Below, in pieces: positions 21,247 through 31,228 of a stretch of 64,000 nt of DNA. Origin of the DNA: Allomyces macrogynus ATCC 38327. Its lineage: Eukaryota > Blastocladiomycota > Blastocladiomycetes > Blastocladiales > Blastocladiaceae. Both the position numbers and the translations under genes were made by a program. Under the pieces are notes generated by a model, which made no database searches, was not told the DNA's origin, and saw only the letters and a list, made by a program, of their open reading frames with translations. The stretch's first letter is position 1, and each line of letters opens with the position of its first letter. The DNA lies in NCBI GenBank assembly GCA_000151295.1, contig GG745330.1, forward strand, positions 270,094 through 334,093. The letters are read 5' to 3'.

Positions 21247-21616
21247 CTTCCAAATGTCGTTACGCTCGGGCTGCAGGTCGCGGCCGTGACCAGATGACCG
21301 CCCACTCGTCGATGAGCGCCGCACGCTCGTGATACGTGTGGCTGTAAATGCGGTCCGTGTGCGGTCACTTTGGGGCTGTGAGTGAGCAGGCGTGACGGCA
21401 TGTGTTCGCTGTGGGGGTGGACAATGACGGTAACGAGATGGCAATGCAGCTGCTGCATGCGCCAATGGACGGGGATGGACGGTGCGCACGAAACAGATAA
21501 CGGCGAGGAGGAAGAAGGCGATGCCGATGCGTCGCCCAACGGGCCACGACGCAGGCAGCAGTGATGGCTAGCGATGTTGCATATGGGAGGACGGAATACA
21601 TTTCTGGTTTGAGCAT
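21247..21616 (-). CDS. Candidate small one-span membrane protein, NDUFB1-like tail (tentative)
   Basis: On the minus strand ATG 21616 starts MLKPEMYSVLPYATSLAITA followed by ACVVARWATHRHR, a membrane span and basic stop-transfer. Further along the same frame, after an in-frame stop that an intron must remove, reads HTYHERAALIDEWAVIW. The adjacent frame continues with GRDLQPERNDIWK. The combined pattern (span, HER/DER, about 15 residues, RDLQPxxxxIWK) resembles the NDUFB1/MNLL subunit of mitochondrial complex I. The exon junction is not settled and one base must be gained or lost near 21285. It could instead be chance frames in a promoter region. Evidence is limited to these short matches. Confidence 0.25.
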
Positions 21617-22044
21617 TCATGGCACTGGCGTAATCGGTCGCGGGTCATGTTTTCGCGGCTGGGCCTGTGAGCATCAGAATATTTTGCACAAACCTGACGG
21701 TGCGCCAGATGTGGCCAACCGACACCAATCACTCCGCGGCACATGGTTTCGAAAACGCAAAGAAACGGGAAGGAATCGACGAAAGAGCAAGGAATCAGAA
21801 ACCGGGAATCGGGAATCAAACAAACAAGGAGCAGGACTTTGGACAAGGTCAGGGGTCATCGAGAAAGGGAAAATGGTCGAGGAGGGGAGAAAACGGGAAG
21901 TTAGGCAACGTCGCAATCAGGAGCACGAGCTTGAACGAGTTCGAGAAATCACGGGCAGTCAAACGCAGAGCAAAACGGGAACAGGCGCCAGAACGCCGAC
22001 AAGCAAAGCGCAGCTCTCAATCACTTGTCGTGCGCCAATGCATT
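21617..22044. other. Intergenic, purine-rich
   Basis: About 430 bp rich in GA/AAG tracts on the plus strand (21745-21930), less GC-rich than the surroundings. No gene supported. Confidence 0.45.
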
Positions 22045-22637
22045 TCACGGGCGCGGAACGTGCGCGGCAATGTACCGCCCGAGCGCCGGATCAACGCGCG
22101 CCATGCACACCGCCGCGCGTCGGCCTCAATCGCCGGCACAATGACCGCATCGCGCGCCATTATGTCGAATCCGGTCCGGTCGATGCCCTCGACCTGGCCC
22201 ACATCGAACCGGCGCAACTGGTCGCACGCCCACTCGACAAACGTGAGCAAGTCGACGGCGCCCTTGCCCGCCGCGTCCTTGCGCGCGCACTTGCCCTTGA
22301 TGCCCATCGGCTCGGTGATCAGGTCCTTGAGGTAGAGCGTCTCCGACTTGTCCGTCTTCTTCTCCTCACCGTCATCCTCCTCGCGCTCCATCAACTTTGC
22401 GCCCTTCCGTGTGGGCCACGTCCTGTTTGACGGCCTTCTTTTCTTTCTTTTCCTTCATTTTTCCTCCGCCTGCTCCACATTCCAGTTGCGCACGACCGGC
22501 TCCTTGGCCTTGATGGCCACCACATCAAACATCGAGTCGGCGCGGCGCATCGCCACGGGAAATTGCGCGCCCTCGAGCTGCAGTGACGACTCGTCGGAAT
22601 TATCGTAGCAGATGTGGTGAACAGGGTGGAGACTCAT
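22045..22637 (-). CDS. Unidentified gene, frame-broken
   Basis: Not recognised. From ATG 22637 the minus strand reads MSLHPVHHICYDNSDESSLQ, LEGAQFPVAMRRADSMFDVV and VVRNWNVEQAEEK. The next frame continues MKEKKEKKAVKQDVAHTEGR. A further step leads to ETLYLKDLITEPMGIKG, LLTFVEWACDQLRRFDVGQV and ARDAVIVPAIEADAR. The last segment is again in another frame (AAVCMARVDPALGRYIAAHV PRP) ending with TGA at 22045-22047. Each segment is coding-like, so one gene with several single-base indels, or with undetected introns, is the simplest reading. An upstream exon before 22637 is likely because a splice acceptor (aatcag) precedes the ATG. The purine-rich lysine stretch near 22440-22470 is a natural place for sequencing slips. 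Confidence 0.4.
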
Positions 22638-23018
22638 GACCTGATTCCGCTTACGGCCAACAAAGCAAAATGAGACCGAAACAGACACCAAACCATTCTT
22701 CGTAAAAAGGGGGCTCTTTTTGATTTCTTGAACGATAATAATGACGGCTTTGAACGTCTCTAAGGCCATGGGCCACAACCAACCTGACGACAACTTGCTG
22801 ATACTGTTCTGCTGCCGCCGAGCTTGCCGCTCACAATGGATTTGTTGTTGATCGGCCAGCGTGACCTGCTGGGCGCAACCCGTTTTGAGATGATAATCTG
22901 AGCAAAGTTTATTGCCACTTTCCAGTACGTGGCCCCACACTTGTAAAACTGCGGCGAAAGACATCAAATGAAATATGTACAGCGGCCTTTGCAAGAACAG
23001 CAACATGGAGCGCAACAT

Positions 23019-25551
23019 TCAATGCAGGCGCTCAATCTGAATCGACCCGTACGGCTCGTCTTGCGCAACGCGCATGATTCCGCGCGACGTAAGAGCTACA
23101 CGACCACCTTGGTGAGTGACCCTTGCCGCTCATCCCATGGAGTGTTGAATTTGATTACGAACCAAGGACGTGGAAGAGCCCTTCGGCAGCAGCACGCCGC
23201 GTGTGTCCGGCCGCAGCGACCACGTCGTCAAAGAGGAGCGTCGACGTGCCGGCGGCGTCCATGAGCGAGTCCATGAACCCGAGAAAGTGCTGTGACTCCT
23301 GTTCGACGAGCGACATGTACTCGGCGGGCGGCGCGGCAGGGCGCTCGGGCACCTCGGCTACATGAAGGGAGCTGTGTTATGGTCGCTCGCGGAAACAAAT
23401 GACGCGGTTTGCGACTAACGTACGGAAAGGGACCAGCTCCTCAGACGGCAACCGCAGTGGTGGAATCGTCTCAACCTCGGTGATCGACGGCGTCATGCTA
23501 CAAAATCAAGCACTGTGGTCAATGGGACCTTCTCCACCCAAATAATGTCTGACAAACGTAAACGTACGGTTCCGGGATCTGCGGCGGCAAGATCGGGCTG
23601 ACGCCAAACTCGAGCCCGGGCACTTCAGGCGCACGAATCGGCGTCACGCCACGAGGGGGTACCGTCCATGGCAGCGCCGGCGCAAAAGTCGCTTCGGTTT
23701 CGAGCAGCTCCTCCTCGAGCCCCACAAACTGCTCATATTCGGGAATCTCGGCCAGACGCGCGGCCTCCGGCGCGAGCGGCGACGGCGGAACGGGTGGAGC
23801 CGGCGGTGCCGGCGGCAAGGGCACTTCGACTTCCATTTCCGGCACGGGAGGTGGAGGTGGAAGCTCAAGCTCTGCAAATTCGGGCGGCGGCACCTCGGCC
23901 TCCTCGGGCGGCGGGGGAGCAACGACGGGCCCACGCGCCGTCCGCATCGCCTCGGCCAGGTCCGGCTCGAGATCTGCCAGCAGCGGCTGCGCGATATGCT
24001 TGAGGAACTGAGCAGCGGCCGCGGTGCGCTGGCGCTTGGCGGCGCGCGAACGCCCCTCCTCGTTGAGACGCACAATGTTGGCGCCCTCGGGCGCGAGCGT
24101 GCGCACGGGGAACGCAATTTCGACGTCGAACAGCGCGGGGCGACGACGCCGGCGCGCCGCGGCAGGAGCGACAGGTACAGCCTCGAGCTCTTCGGCAGCA
24201 GCGGGCGGGACCGCGGCTTCCGGGATCTCGAACGCGGGCAGCGGTGGTGGTGGAACGTGGTAGACAGGTACGGGTGAAGGCGGGACTGCTGGCAATACCG
24301 GCGGTGGGGGCGGTGGCAGAGGTGCGCCGATCTCGTACGGGACTTCAAATGGCGCAGGCGGCGCGACCGGCGAAGGTGGGATCGGCGGCAGGGCTGGGAG
24401 CGGCTGCGGGGCTACTTCGGGCACGAGCCCCAAGTCCATGATGCCTTCGAGCCCCATATCGAGCATCGACTCGGTCAGGTGGCCGTACACGTCGTACTCG
24501 GCGCCGAGAAGCGACGTGCTCGCGAGCGACGCGGCGTACCCGGGGCCCATACTTCGGCGCTCGGCGCGCGCCGACAAGCCGACAGTACTGGGCGTGCGCA
24601 TCACGCCAGTGGGCGGCGCGCGGAGCGGTGTGACCACGGGACGGCCGAGTTCGGTGGACAAGATCGACTCCTCGAGGCGCGGTTCGGCATAGAGTTCTTC
24701 AGCGAGTGCGATGGGTGGGGTGACGGGCTAGATAGCATGACTGATCAGCAAAAAGGGGGTTCGGCGCGCGAATCTTGGACCGCCACAGAGAGAACACGGA
24801 CCGGCGTCAAGTAAGTTGGGTGCAGCGTCACGTCAAACTCCTCTTGCAGCGTGATCGCGTCCACACTATCAATCGTGAATGTGTGAGGCAGCAGAACCGG
24901 CTAGAAAGCGATCTCGACAGCTCGAAGAGCGTCAAACGTACTCTGCACGTGGTTGGATCAAATCGACAAACTGCTGCTGCGTCTTGTACGTGGCGAGCGC
25001 TTGGCGGATGCGCATGATCAGGTGGTGGACCTCGTCTACGAACGCGAGGGGGGTACAGGCGGTGAATCAGTTGGTGCAGTTAACAAAGGTGGGGAGATCG
25101 GCCATCGCTGTGCGTACTGTAGTGAATCGTGTACTGCTGCCCATAGATGCGCGACACGCCGACCAGAAGGCTCGAGGAGAGGCGCAAAGCAAGCGGCTCG
25201 GGCGGATGCATGACATGTTCGCTGGTATCGAAAATTGACAAATCAAATCTGGTCAAACGAGTTTGGAAATGGAGAGGGCACCAAAGTAGAGTACACGGAC
25301 CACGCTTCAGGAATTTGCACGGAAATGATTTCCTTCTTGCTCAGCCGTTTTGCCTTGGGCCCGAGCGTCCCTGCGAGCCTACGGATTGCACCGGTGTCGT
25401 TCCATCGAGATGAGCGGCCACACTCTGACGACCAGAGGGTTTGTCCCGCGAGATCAAAGACACGGCACGGATGGCCGTGCTGTCAGGCACGATACCAAAT
25501 AACGCCAAACCCATTACGCTTGCGCGTGAGCACGTCGACCTTGTAGAACAT
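23019..25551 (-). CDS. Cohesin kleisin subunit, Rad21/Rec8 family
   Basis: Nine exons on the minus strand: 25496-25551, 25301-25378, 25118-25221, 24942-25035, 24802-24865, 23568-24727, 23424-23497, 23163-23357, 23019-23095; 633 residues. The N-terminal SMC3-binding domain reads MFYKVDVLTRKRNGFGVIW, RLSKKEIISVQIPEACEHV, EPLALRLSSSLLVGVSRIYG and ADVDAITLQEEFDVTL. The middle is an extreme Pro/Glu/Ala-rich linker, with NEEGR fitting the loose separase consensus (D/E)xxR. The C-terminal winged helix (SMC1 side) reads QHFLGFMDSLMDAAGTSTLL, RRAAAEGLFHVLALTSRGIM and RVAQDEPYGSIQIERLH. Kleisin closes the SMC1-SMC3 ring that holds sister chromatids. Whether it is mitotic Rad21 or meiotic Rec8 cannot be decided from these motifs. 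All eight introns keep the frame. Confidence 0.9.
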
Positions 25552-26210
25552 GATGGCGAGCAGGATCAGGGCGTGAAGTGCTGTTTCAAGGCTGGCTGAG
25601 CTGTTTCGGGTTCACTGTCGCAAATTGCTGGGTTCGGCTGAGCACGCAGATTCGGCGAGAGAAGATGGCCGTTGGTCGGGGTGGTGCGTTATATAGTGGT
25701 CGCCGAGAGATCCGGCAGCAGGCGGTAGAGCTCATTTTTCGTGCTCAAATCGTGCAAGTGCATCGAGTTGGTGTCGAGTTGGCTGCATTGTTGACCGCTG
25801 AGAGCAGACAGATCAAAAAGTGGAGTCAAGGGCGCGAGGACCAGCCAGTGTGGCGTGGATTTAGGCAGCCTGCGCTTGCGCGTGGCACCTCAAGCGCGCG
25901 AGGTCCCATCTCCAACCGATGCGGTCCGTTCGGCGCGAGCGTGAGAAGAGCAAAGTTGACCAGCCTCCGTTATCAAAAGCGAGCCATCAGTCACGTAACA
26001 ATGTGGATTCCCGATTTGCTATTACGACTTTAAAACTCGTGCGACCGGCAGTTGCGCCGGTCCGATTATTCGCGGGGTCAAGATAACCAAACAACAAAGC
26101 ACTACGTGGCCAGCGTCCTCCACCCCGCCGCCACCAAAAAACAAAGTACCCAAACCAGCACGGCCAGATCGGGCTGGACGCGACGACGCCCACCCTCTCC
26201 ACCGCCTCCC
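25552..26210. other. Kleisin 5' flank / intergenic
   Basis: About 660 bp upstream of the kleisin start and downstream of the DUF1295 gene stop (26211). No gene or RNA recognised. Confidence 0.45.
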
Positions 26211-27924
26211 TCACTCATCCGCCATTGGGGGCAACGTCACTTCACCGCCGCTCGGCAGCGGCATGAACCGGCTCGTCTTGCGCTGGTAGTCGCGGTACCA
26301 CGGGTACTTGGCCATGGAAATGCGCTCCGTGATGGCCGTCGACCCCTGGAACAGCAGCGCCAGGTTGACGGCACCCGCAATCGCCCACTGCACAAGCGGG
26401 AACGTGCGCAGGTACGTCGCATGGTGGGTGAGCACATGCAACGTCGTCCAGTCGCTCGACAGCACCAGCGACAGCGCTGTCGTGAACGGGTAGTTGATCT
26501 GGTAGGACAGCGGGCCAGCCGTGGCCGTGGCCGCGACGGCGAACAGGTAGACCATGAACCACAGCGAGACCTCGGCAAAGAAATTCGGGTGGCGCGCTGT
26601 CAGCGGGAAAGGCGAAGTCAGCAAGGCATTCAGTCGCAAGCATTATGCACAACCGATACGCACAGTACTTGAACAGGCCCGTGGTCGGGAACCCGAGGTT
26701 ATACGGCGCGTCAATCTGCGCAAGCCACTCGGCCGCGTTCAGGTTCACTTTCGGCACAATCTCCTCGGGGCGCGGCGGCAAGTTGGTGTCGACGCGGGCC
26801 TTGATCGCGTCCGACGAGGGTGCAGCACCGCGCACATTGGTCTTGGGAATGACACGTGAGTCAATCCGCGTCTTGGCTTCCTCCAGCAGCCGGTACTTGG
26901 TCGTCTGGAACTCCCACTGCTGCTGGTCGGCAATCGTCTCCAGGGCAATGCACGCCAAGCACAGCGCAAGCGCGATCCAGTCATAGCCGCCAAACGCGAC
27001 GTGAAATGCCTTATCGCGCGCGAGGATCGGCCGCGGGCGGTACCGCACGTTCCAGGCGACGAGCATGACCGGGTTGATGAGCGCCCATAGCAACACGTGC
27101 TGGTAGATGGTGATGAAGAAGACGTGGAACAGCTGCCACGCGACGTTGCCCGCGGAACCGTACGGCTCGAGAATGATGCGGCGGAGCCACGCCCAGCTGT
27201 CATATTGAAAAGGAGCGAATGGGTCAGCGTTGGTGGGAGCAGCCAGAAACAGGCCGATCACATCGCGCGCTTACCGATAGTCCTCCTCGCCGTGGTATCC
27301 GCCTTTGCGCCAAAAGTTGTACGTCAACCGAGCGCCCCAGATGGTCACAACGCCGGCAATGGCGAGCAGACGGAAATCCTAGCGACATGTGCGCGGGGCA
27401 TCAGAAACTGGACGCGAGCAACGCGTTCACGACGCCCCTCACGGCTGGAAAATCATTAAAAAGTGGCGCGCATACCAGCTCCGGACTTGCTTGCAGCACG
27501 TAGATCCAGGCGTAGACGACCGGAATAATCGACCTGGGAGTACAAAAGGTCAGTCGCGGTGTTCATCCTCTCTGTTCCGTCGGATCCCGACACACGAAAG
27601 CCGCCCAACGCCGTCACCATCTCGCCAACTACAGAAAGAGTACCAGATGCGATCTACGGCCGAATAGTTTCCCGTGCGGATGCCGGTCGTGAACGTGAAG
27701 ATCATGGCCGCGACGAGCACATGCATTGACAACACAAACGGATGCTCCTTGATCAGGTAGAGCTCAATGCGCTCCATCGGCGAGTCCATGACGGGAACGA
27801 CCAGGTCGTAGTAGAACGCGACCGGGTGCAGCACATAGTACGCGAGATGGCCCGCGTAACGCGACATTTGCGCCGTGGCCATGCGGTACACCGGGTCCGC
27901 GACGGCGGCAGCGGCGGCGGCCAT
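26211..27924 (-). CDS. DUF1295 multi-span membrane protein, steroid 5-alpha-reductase-like
   Basis: Five exons on the minus strand: 27644-27924, 27476-27533, 27275-27378, 26664-27196, 26211-26596; 453 residues. Exon joins restore the family sequence: DRIWSIIPVVYAWIYVLQ, VVTIWGARLTYNFWRKGGYH, GEEDYRWAWLRR, TGLFKYSRHPNFFAEVSLWF and YPWYRDYQRKTSRFMPLP. Several hydrophobic spans are visible. The YSRHPNFFAE motif is the NAD(P)H-region signature shared with the isoprenylcysteine methyltransferase/steroid reductase superfamily. DUF1295 proteins are membrane-bound and presumed oxidoreductases; the substrate is unknown. A loop between WEFQTTKYR and KVNLNAAEW is longer than in relatives. The start ATG lies in a CCATGG context before an Ala run. 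Confidence 0.85.
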
Positions 27925-28835
27925 GGTGGCGGGCAGGTGAGAACGGTGCGAGACCGCAGGGGTCGTTGATGAACGGTTGGTTGCGGAGCTGATGCGTGAG
28001 GTCCGATCGCGATGGTCGGGAGCGTGGGCGGTCGGTGGTCGGGCTTGAAGGGTGCAGCAAGGTTGGTCGCGCCGCCGCGATCAATACCGGCCCAATTAAC
28101 GGAGATCCGAGAGAGCGACGCGCGGTGGCGTTGGCCGTTGCTCGAAGTATTTAGTTTGTGGGCCAGCAGGTGGTTGCGAGCTGTTGTGGTCGCGGTCGTT
28201 TTGGTCAACTGAAGATCGTGAACGCACCCCACGTGAGCGCGATCTGGCCAAAGAACATCAACCGCTCGCTGCCTTTGCTGCCGCGCGTTGCTCGGCTGTT
28301 GCTCGTCGTCTCCCCGTCCTGACCCCGAGCCTTTGAAAGAGCTTTGCATTCCTGCCGGTCAGCAGTCCAACCGCGAGCAAGGAGCGCCTTGCCTCCGAGG
28401 TGTGGGCGCTGGCAAGAGAGAACTCCGAATTGATGCCTTAAGTCCCTCGTCCTCTTGACCTATTCCGCCAAGCAGACGGCATGCAAGAGTGAGTTCCTGT
28501 CCTCGCGACCGTGCTTCTCCACCTGGTCTCTCCCGATTCGCAGGTCCGACCCCACGGCCACCCATCTCGAATTGGTGCCAGTGGGCAGCGTCCAGATATC
28601 TTACAAGCGTTAAATTATGAACAAGAAAGCGACTCCAAACCTGCTCGTTCGGCCAAATTCCAGCCCGTGGGGCGCGGTCAGTTCGAGAACTGGGACGTTC
28701 GTGCGAGGACGCGAGCGTGACGACGCACCTCGTGCATTCGACCAGCGTAGCCACCCGGACATTACTTGCGCCGCATTGCCATGCCGCGACCACGCGCTAC
28801 ATTACAAAGGTGCCGAGCGTCAGTATCCGGGCAGG
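27925..28835. other. Unresolved spacer between DUF1295 gene and SMD3
   Basis: About 900 bp with no clear gene. Minus-strand fragments look coding-like, notably SERLMFFGQIALTWGAFTIF ending with TGA at 28205-28207 (preceded by GSKG), and GGRGVGPANRERPGGEARSR near 28480-28540. They could be the end of a small membrane-protein gene and an extra Arg/Gly-rich C-terminal exon of SMD3. I could not join either with sound splice sites. Confidence 0.35.
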
Positions 28836-29355
28836 TTATCGACGACATGGAAAGAAGAGCCGCAACAGACCTTGCGCACGCGCAACCGTCGCCTTGCCAC
28901 GCTTGATGCCGACACCTGTGACACGTTGTCCAATCTTCTTGAACATTGGGGCGTTGCGCAACATGTCCGGCACAATAAACCACCGGCAGTGCGACCCGCG
29001 CACGAAAATGTGCTCGAGCTGGCTTACCCGGCCGTCGCGGCGCGTGACAGTAACGTCCTTGAGCTGAACGTTCATGTTGTCCTCGGCTATGGGGTGGGTT
29101 GCAGAGACAAGGGTCGAGGCGTCAGTTGGTGGTGGTCGCTGCGTCCGCCATGGAGTGGTCGGGGGTCGAGCACGATCAAGTTCCCTCCACGACCAGGGGA
29201 ACCGGATGGCTCAATCTCCAAATTGGCTCGTGTGTTCATGGTAAGGACTGACCCTCATAGAGCTTGCCGCGGAACACATCGCCAGACTTGAGCTCGAGCG
29301 TAACGACATGACCAATCGACTCGTGCAGCAGCTTGATGGGGACGCCAATCGACAT
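28836..29355 (-). CDS. SMD3: Small nuclear ribonucleoprotein Sm D3
   Basis: Two exons on the minus strand, 29253-29355 and 28836-29086 (intron gtcagt...atag), 117 residues. Sm1 motif: [53 protein letters not shown]. Sm2 motif: [18 protein letters not shown], then NAPMFKKI and [11 protein letters not shown]. This is nearly the canonical SmD3 sequence, a member of the seven-protein ring around U1, U2, U4 and U5 snRNA. The Arg/Gly tail found in animals is missing. The frame reads on to [11 protein letters not shown] and stops, but a gtctgt donor-like site exactly at ARAQG leaves open a further 3' exon. Confidence 0.92.
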
Positions 29356-29845
29356 GTTGAGGTGTTCGTAACGAGTTGCAGCAAGTCGGAGCGTGCAGCG
29401 AACGTGGGTTCGTGGGTTCGGTCAGTGCTCGGGGCCAAGCTGGGCTGTGATCAGGTCGCGCGAGTTGAGCTGCGAGAAATCGTCGAGGTCATGGTCATCG
29501 TGTGTTTGCGTCACTGGCCGGTGAAGCCCCAATCAGACCACTTTGTCTTTCCATTCTTGCTGCGATCATTTCTGACGCTTGACACCTGCCAGTCGAGATA
29601 CCGCGACTGAGAGCAATACCGAGCCAGCGCCCAATTTGATGTGACCAGCGCCAAAACGATTGAACCGCAAGCGACGTTCCGCTTGCAGCTATTGCCATCA
29701 AGAACACAAGAACACGCCCAAACCGAGGCCTGATTCTGGCCAAGTGATCCCCGGCCCTTCGCCCGTCAACTATCCGAAGCATTGGGCCGCGCCCTTCCTT
29801 CTCCACCCCGACGTGCGCTCTTCCTTCCCCACCCCGACCCGCGCC
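29356..29845. other. Divergent promoter region between SMD3 and RPC25
   Basis: 490 bp between the start codons of two opposite genes. No gene inside. It must contain both promoters; no TATA box is evident. Confidence 0.5.
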
Positions 29846-30758
29846 ATGTTCGTGCTCGCCGAATTCAAGGACACGATTCGCGTGAAGCCACATGCCTTCA
29901 GCAAACCCAAGGTCGAGGCCATCGAGTATGAAATCAACGCCAAGTACGCCAACAAGGTACCCACGATTCACATGTGCTCTGATTTTGCCAGATCCGCCGC
30001 AACCACACGAAATTCACCTCACCGATCCGCGGAGTAGGTCTTCCACGACGTTGGTTTCTGCATTTGCGTCCACGAACTGGTCGAGATTGGCGATGGCATT
30101 GTACAGCACTCAGAGGGGTCGGTGTTCTACAAGGGTTCGTGGAGTTGTGCTGTTGGACCACGACGCGACCGCGTGTGGGCACCGCACTGACCTGCTTGAT
30201 CCCGCTAGTCAAGTTCCGCATGATCGTGTTCCGACCGTTTCCCGGTGAGATCATTGTCGGCAAGATCAAGGCGAGCGCGCCTGACGGCATTTGGGGTCCG
30301 TTCAAACTGACACGGCCACTTTACGCTTGGTTTGGGCTTGCGACTGACTCTCGTTGCCACAAAACAGTCTCGGTCGGTTTCTTTGACGACATTTTCATCG
30401 CCAAGGAACTCCTCCCGTCGCCAAGGGAATTGTACGTTATCGTTGGCACGCAAGCGCGTCTCTCCGCTCCACTCCCCGTCATACTCACGATGTCGACCCT
30501 CTTCTCGTCGGTAGTGAGGAGAGCGAACAGGTCTGGGTCTGGAAGTACCAGGGCGCCGACCTCTTTCTCGACGTCGGCGAGCGCGTGCGGTTGCAAGTGC
30601 AGCGGCTCGAGTTCAAGGAAGTGCGGCCTGACGCGGCGCAAGGGCCCGACGGCGGCGACACGCTCGTCGAGGCGCCCGCCGAAGTCCCGTTCAAGATTAT
30701 TGGCGATATGAAGTCGCCAGGAACGGGACCGCTCGCTTGGTGGGCCCAGTCCGAGTGA
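29846..30758 (+). CDS. RPC25: RNA polymerase III subunit RPC25/RPC8 (Rpb7-like)
   Basis: Five exons: 29846-29956, 30038-30134, 30209-30295, 30368-30431, 30515-30758; 200 residues, the usual length. It opens MFVLAEFKDTIRVKPHAFSK and KVEAIEYEINAKYANKV, the characteristic start of RPC25 rather than of RPB7 or RPA43. VFHDVGFCICVHELVEIGDG closes the tip domain. The OB domain follows with FRPFPGEIIVGKIKASAPDG, VSVGFFDDIFIAKELLP and EESEQVWVWKYQGADLFLDV. It ends PLAWWAQSE. RPC25 with RPC17 forms the stalk of Pol III, needed for initiation on tRNA and 5S genes. Frames match at all four introns. Confidence 0.93.
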
Positions 30759-31228
30759 GGGAGAAGGTCGCGTGCGCACACTTGGGCGCGTCTGGGTTGT
30801 GGGTGTGGTTCAAGCATTATTCGTTTTTGGGGTCTGTGTTGGGTCGCTCCGTGTCGCAGTGTTGCTTTGGTGCTGAAAGCTCGATCAGGTGAGCCGTGAG
30901 CGAGCGTCGGGGCAGACAGGCAGACAAGATAAGCAGTCAAAATTCATGATTGGCCAGACCAAGGGCGCTCTGGGGCCTAAGTCGATCGAAAGGGAAGAGG
31001 GTCACAAAAATACGGGTCGAGAATGCTAGGAAAAAATGGACGCACGACGGTAAGGAGACTGCCGGTCGCGAAGGTGGCGAACGAGTGCAGGAAAAAACCA
31101 CGAGAGCCGGTCCAGAGACGGGGGGACCGAGAATAAAAAAGGTGAACCCAACCGAAGAGAAGAGCAGAAAAGGAGTGAAAAAGAGAAAAAATCCCAAATC
31201 AAAATATTACATTACCATTCGGCGGTCG
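30759..31228. other. Intergenic between convergent genes, A/G-rich on plus strand
   Basis: 470 bp between the RPC25 stop and the stop of the large minus-strand gene. The part 30990-31210 is a polypurine stretch (GA/AAAA tracts), lower in GC than the coding flanks. Probably 3' UTRs. Confidence 0.5.
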
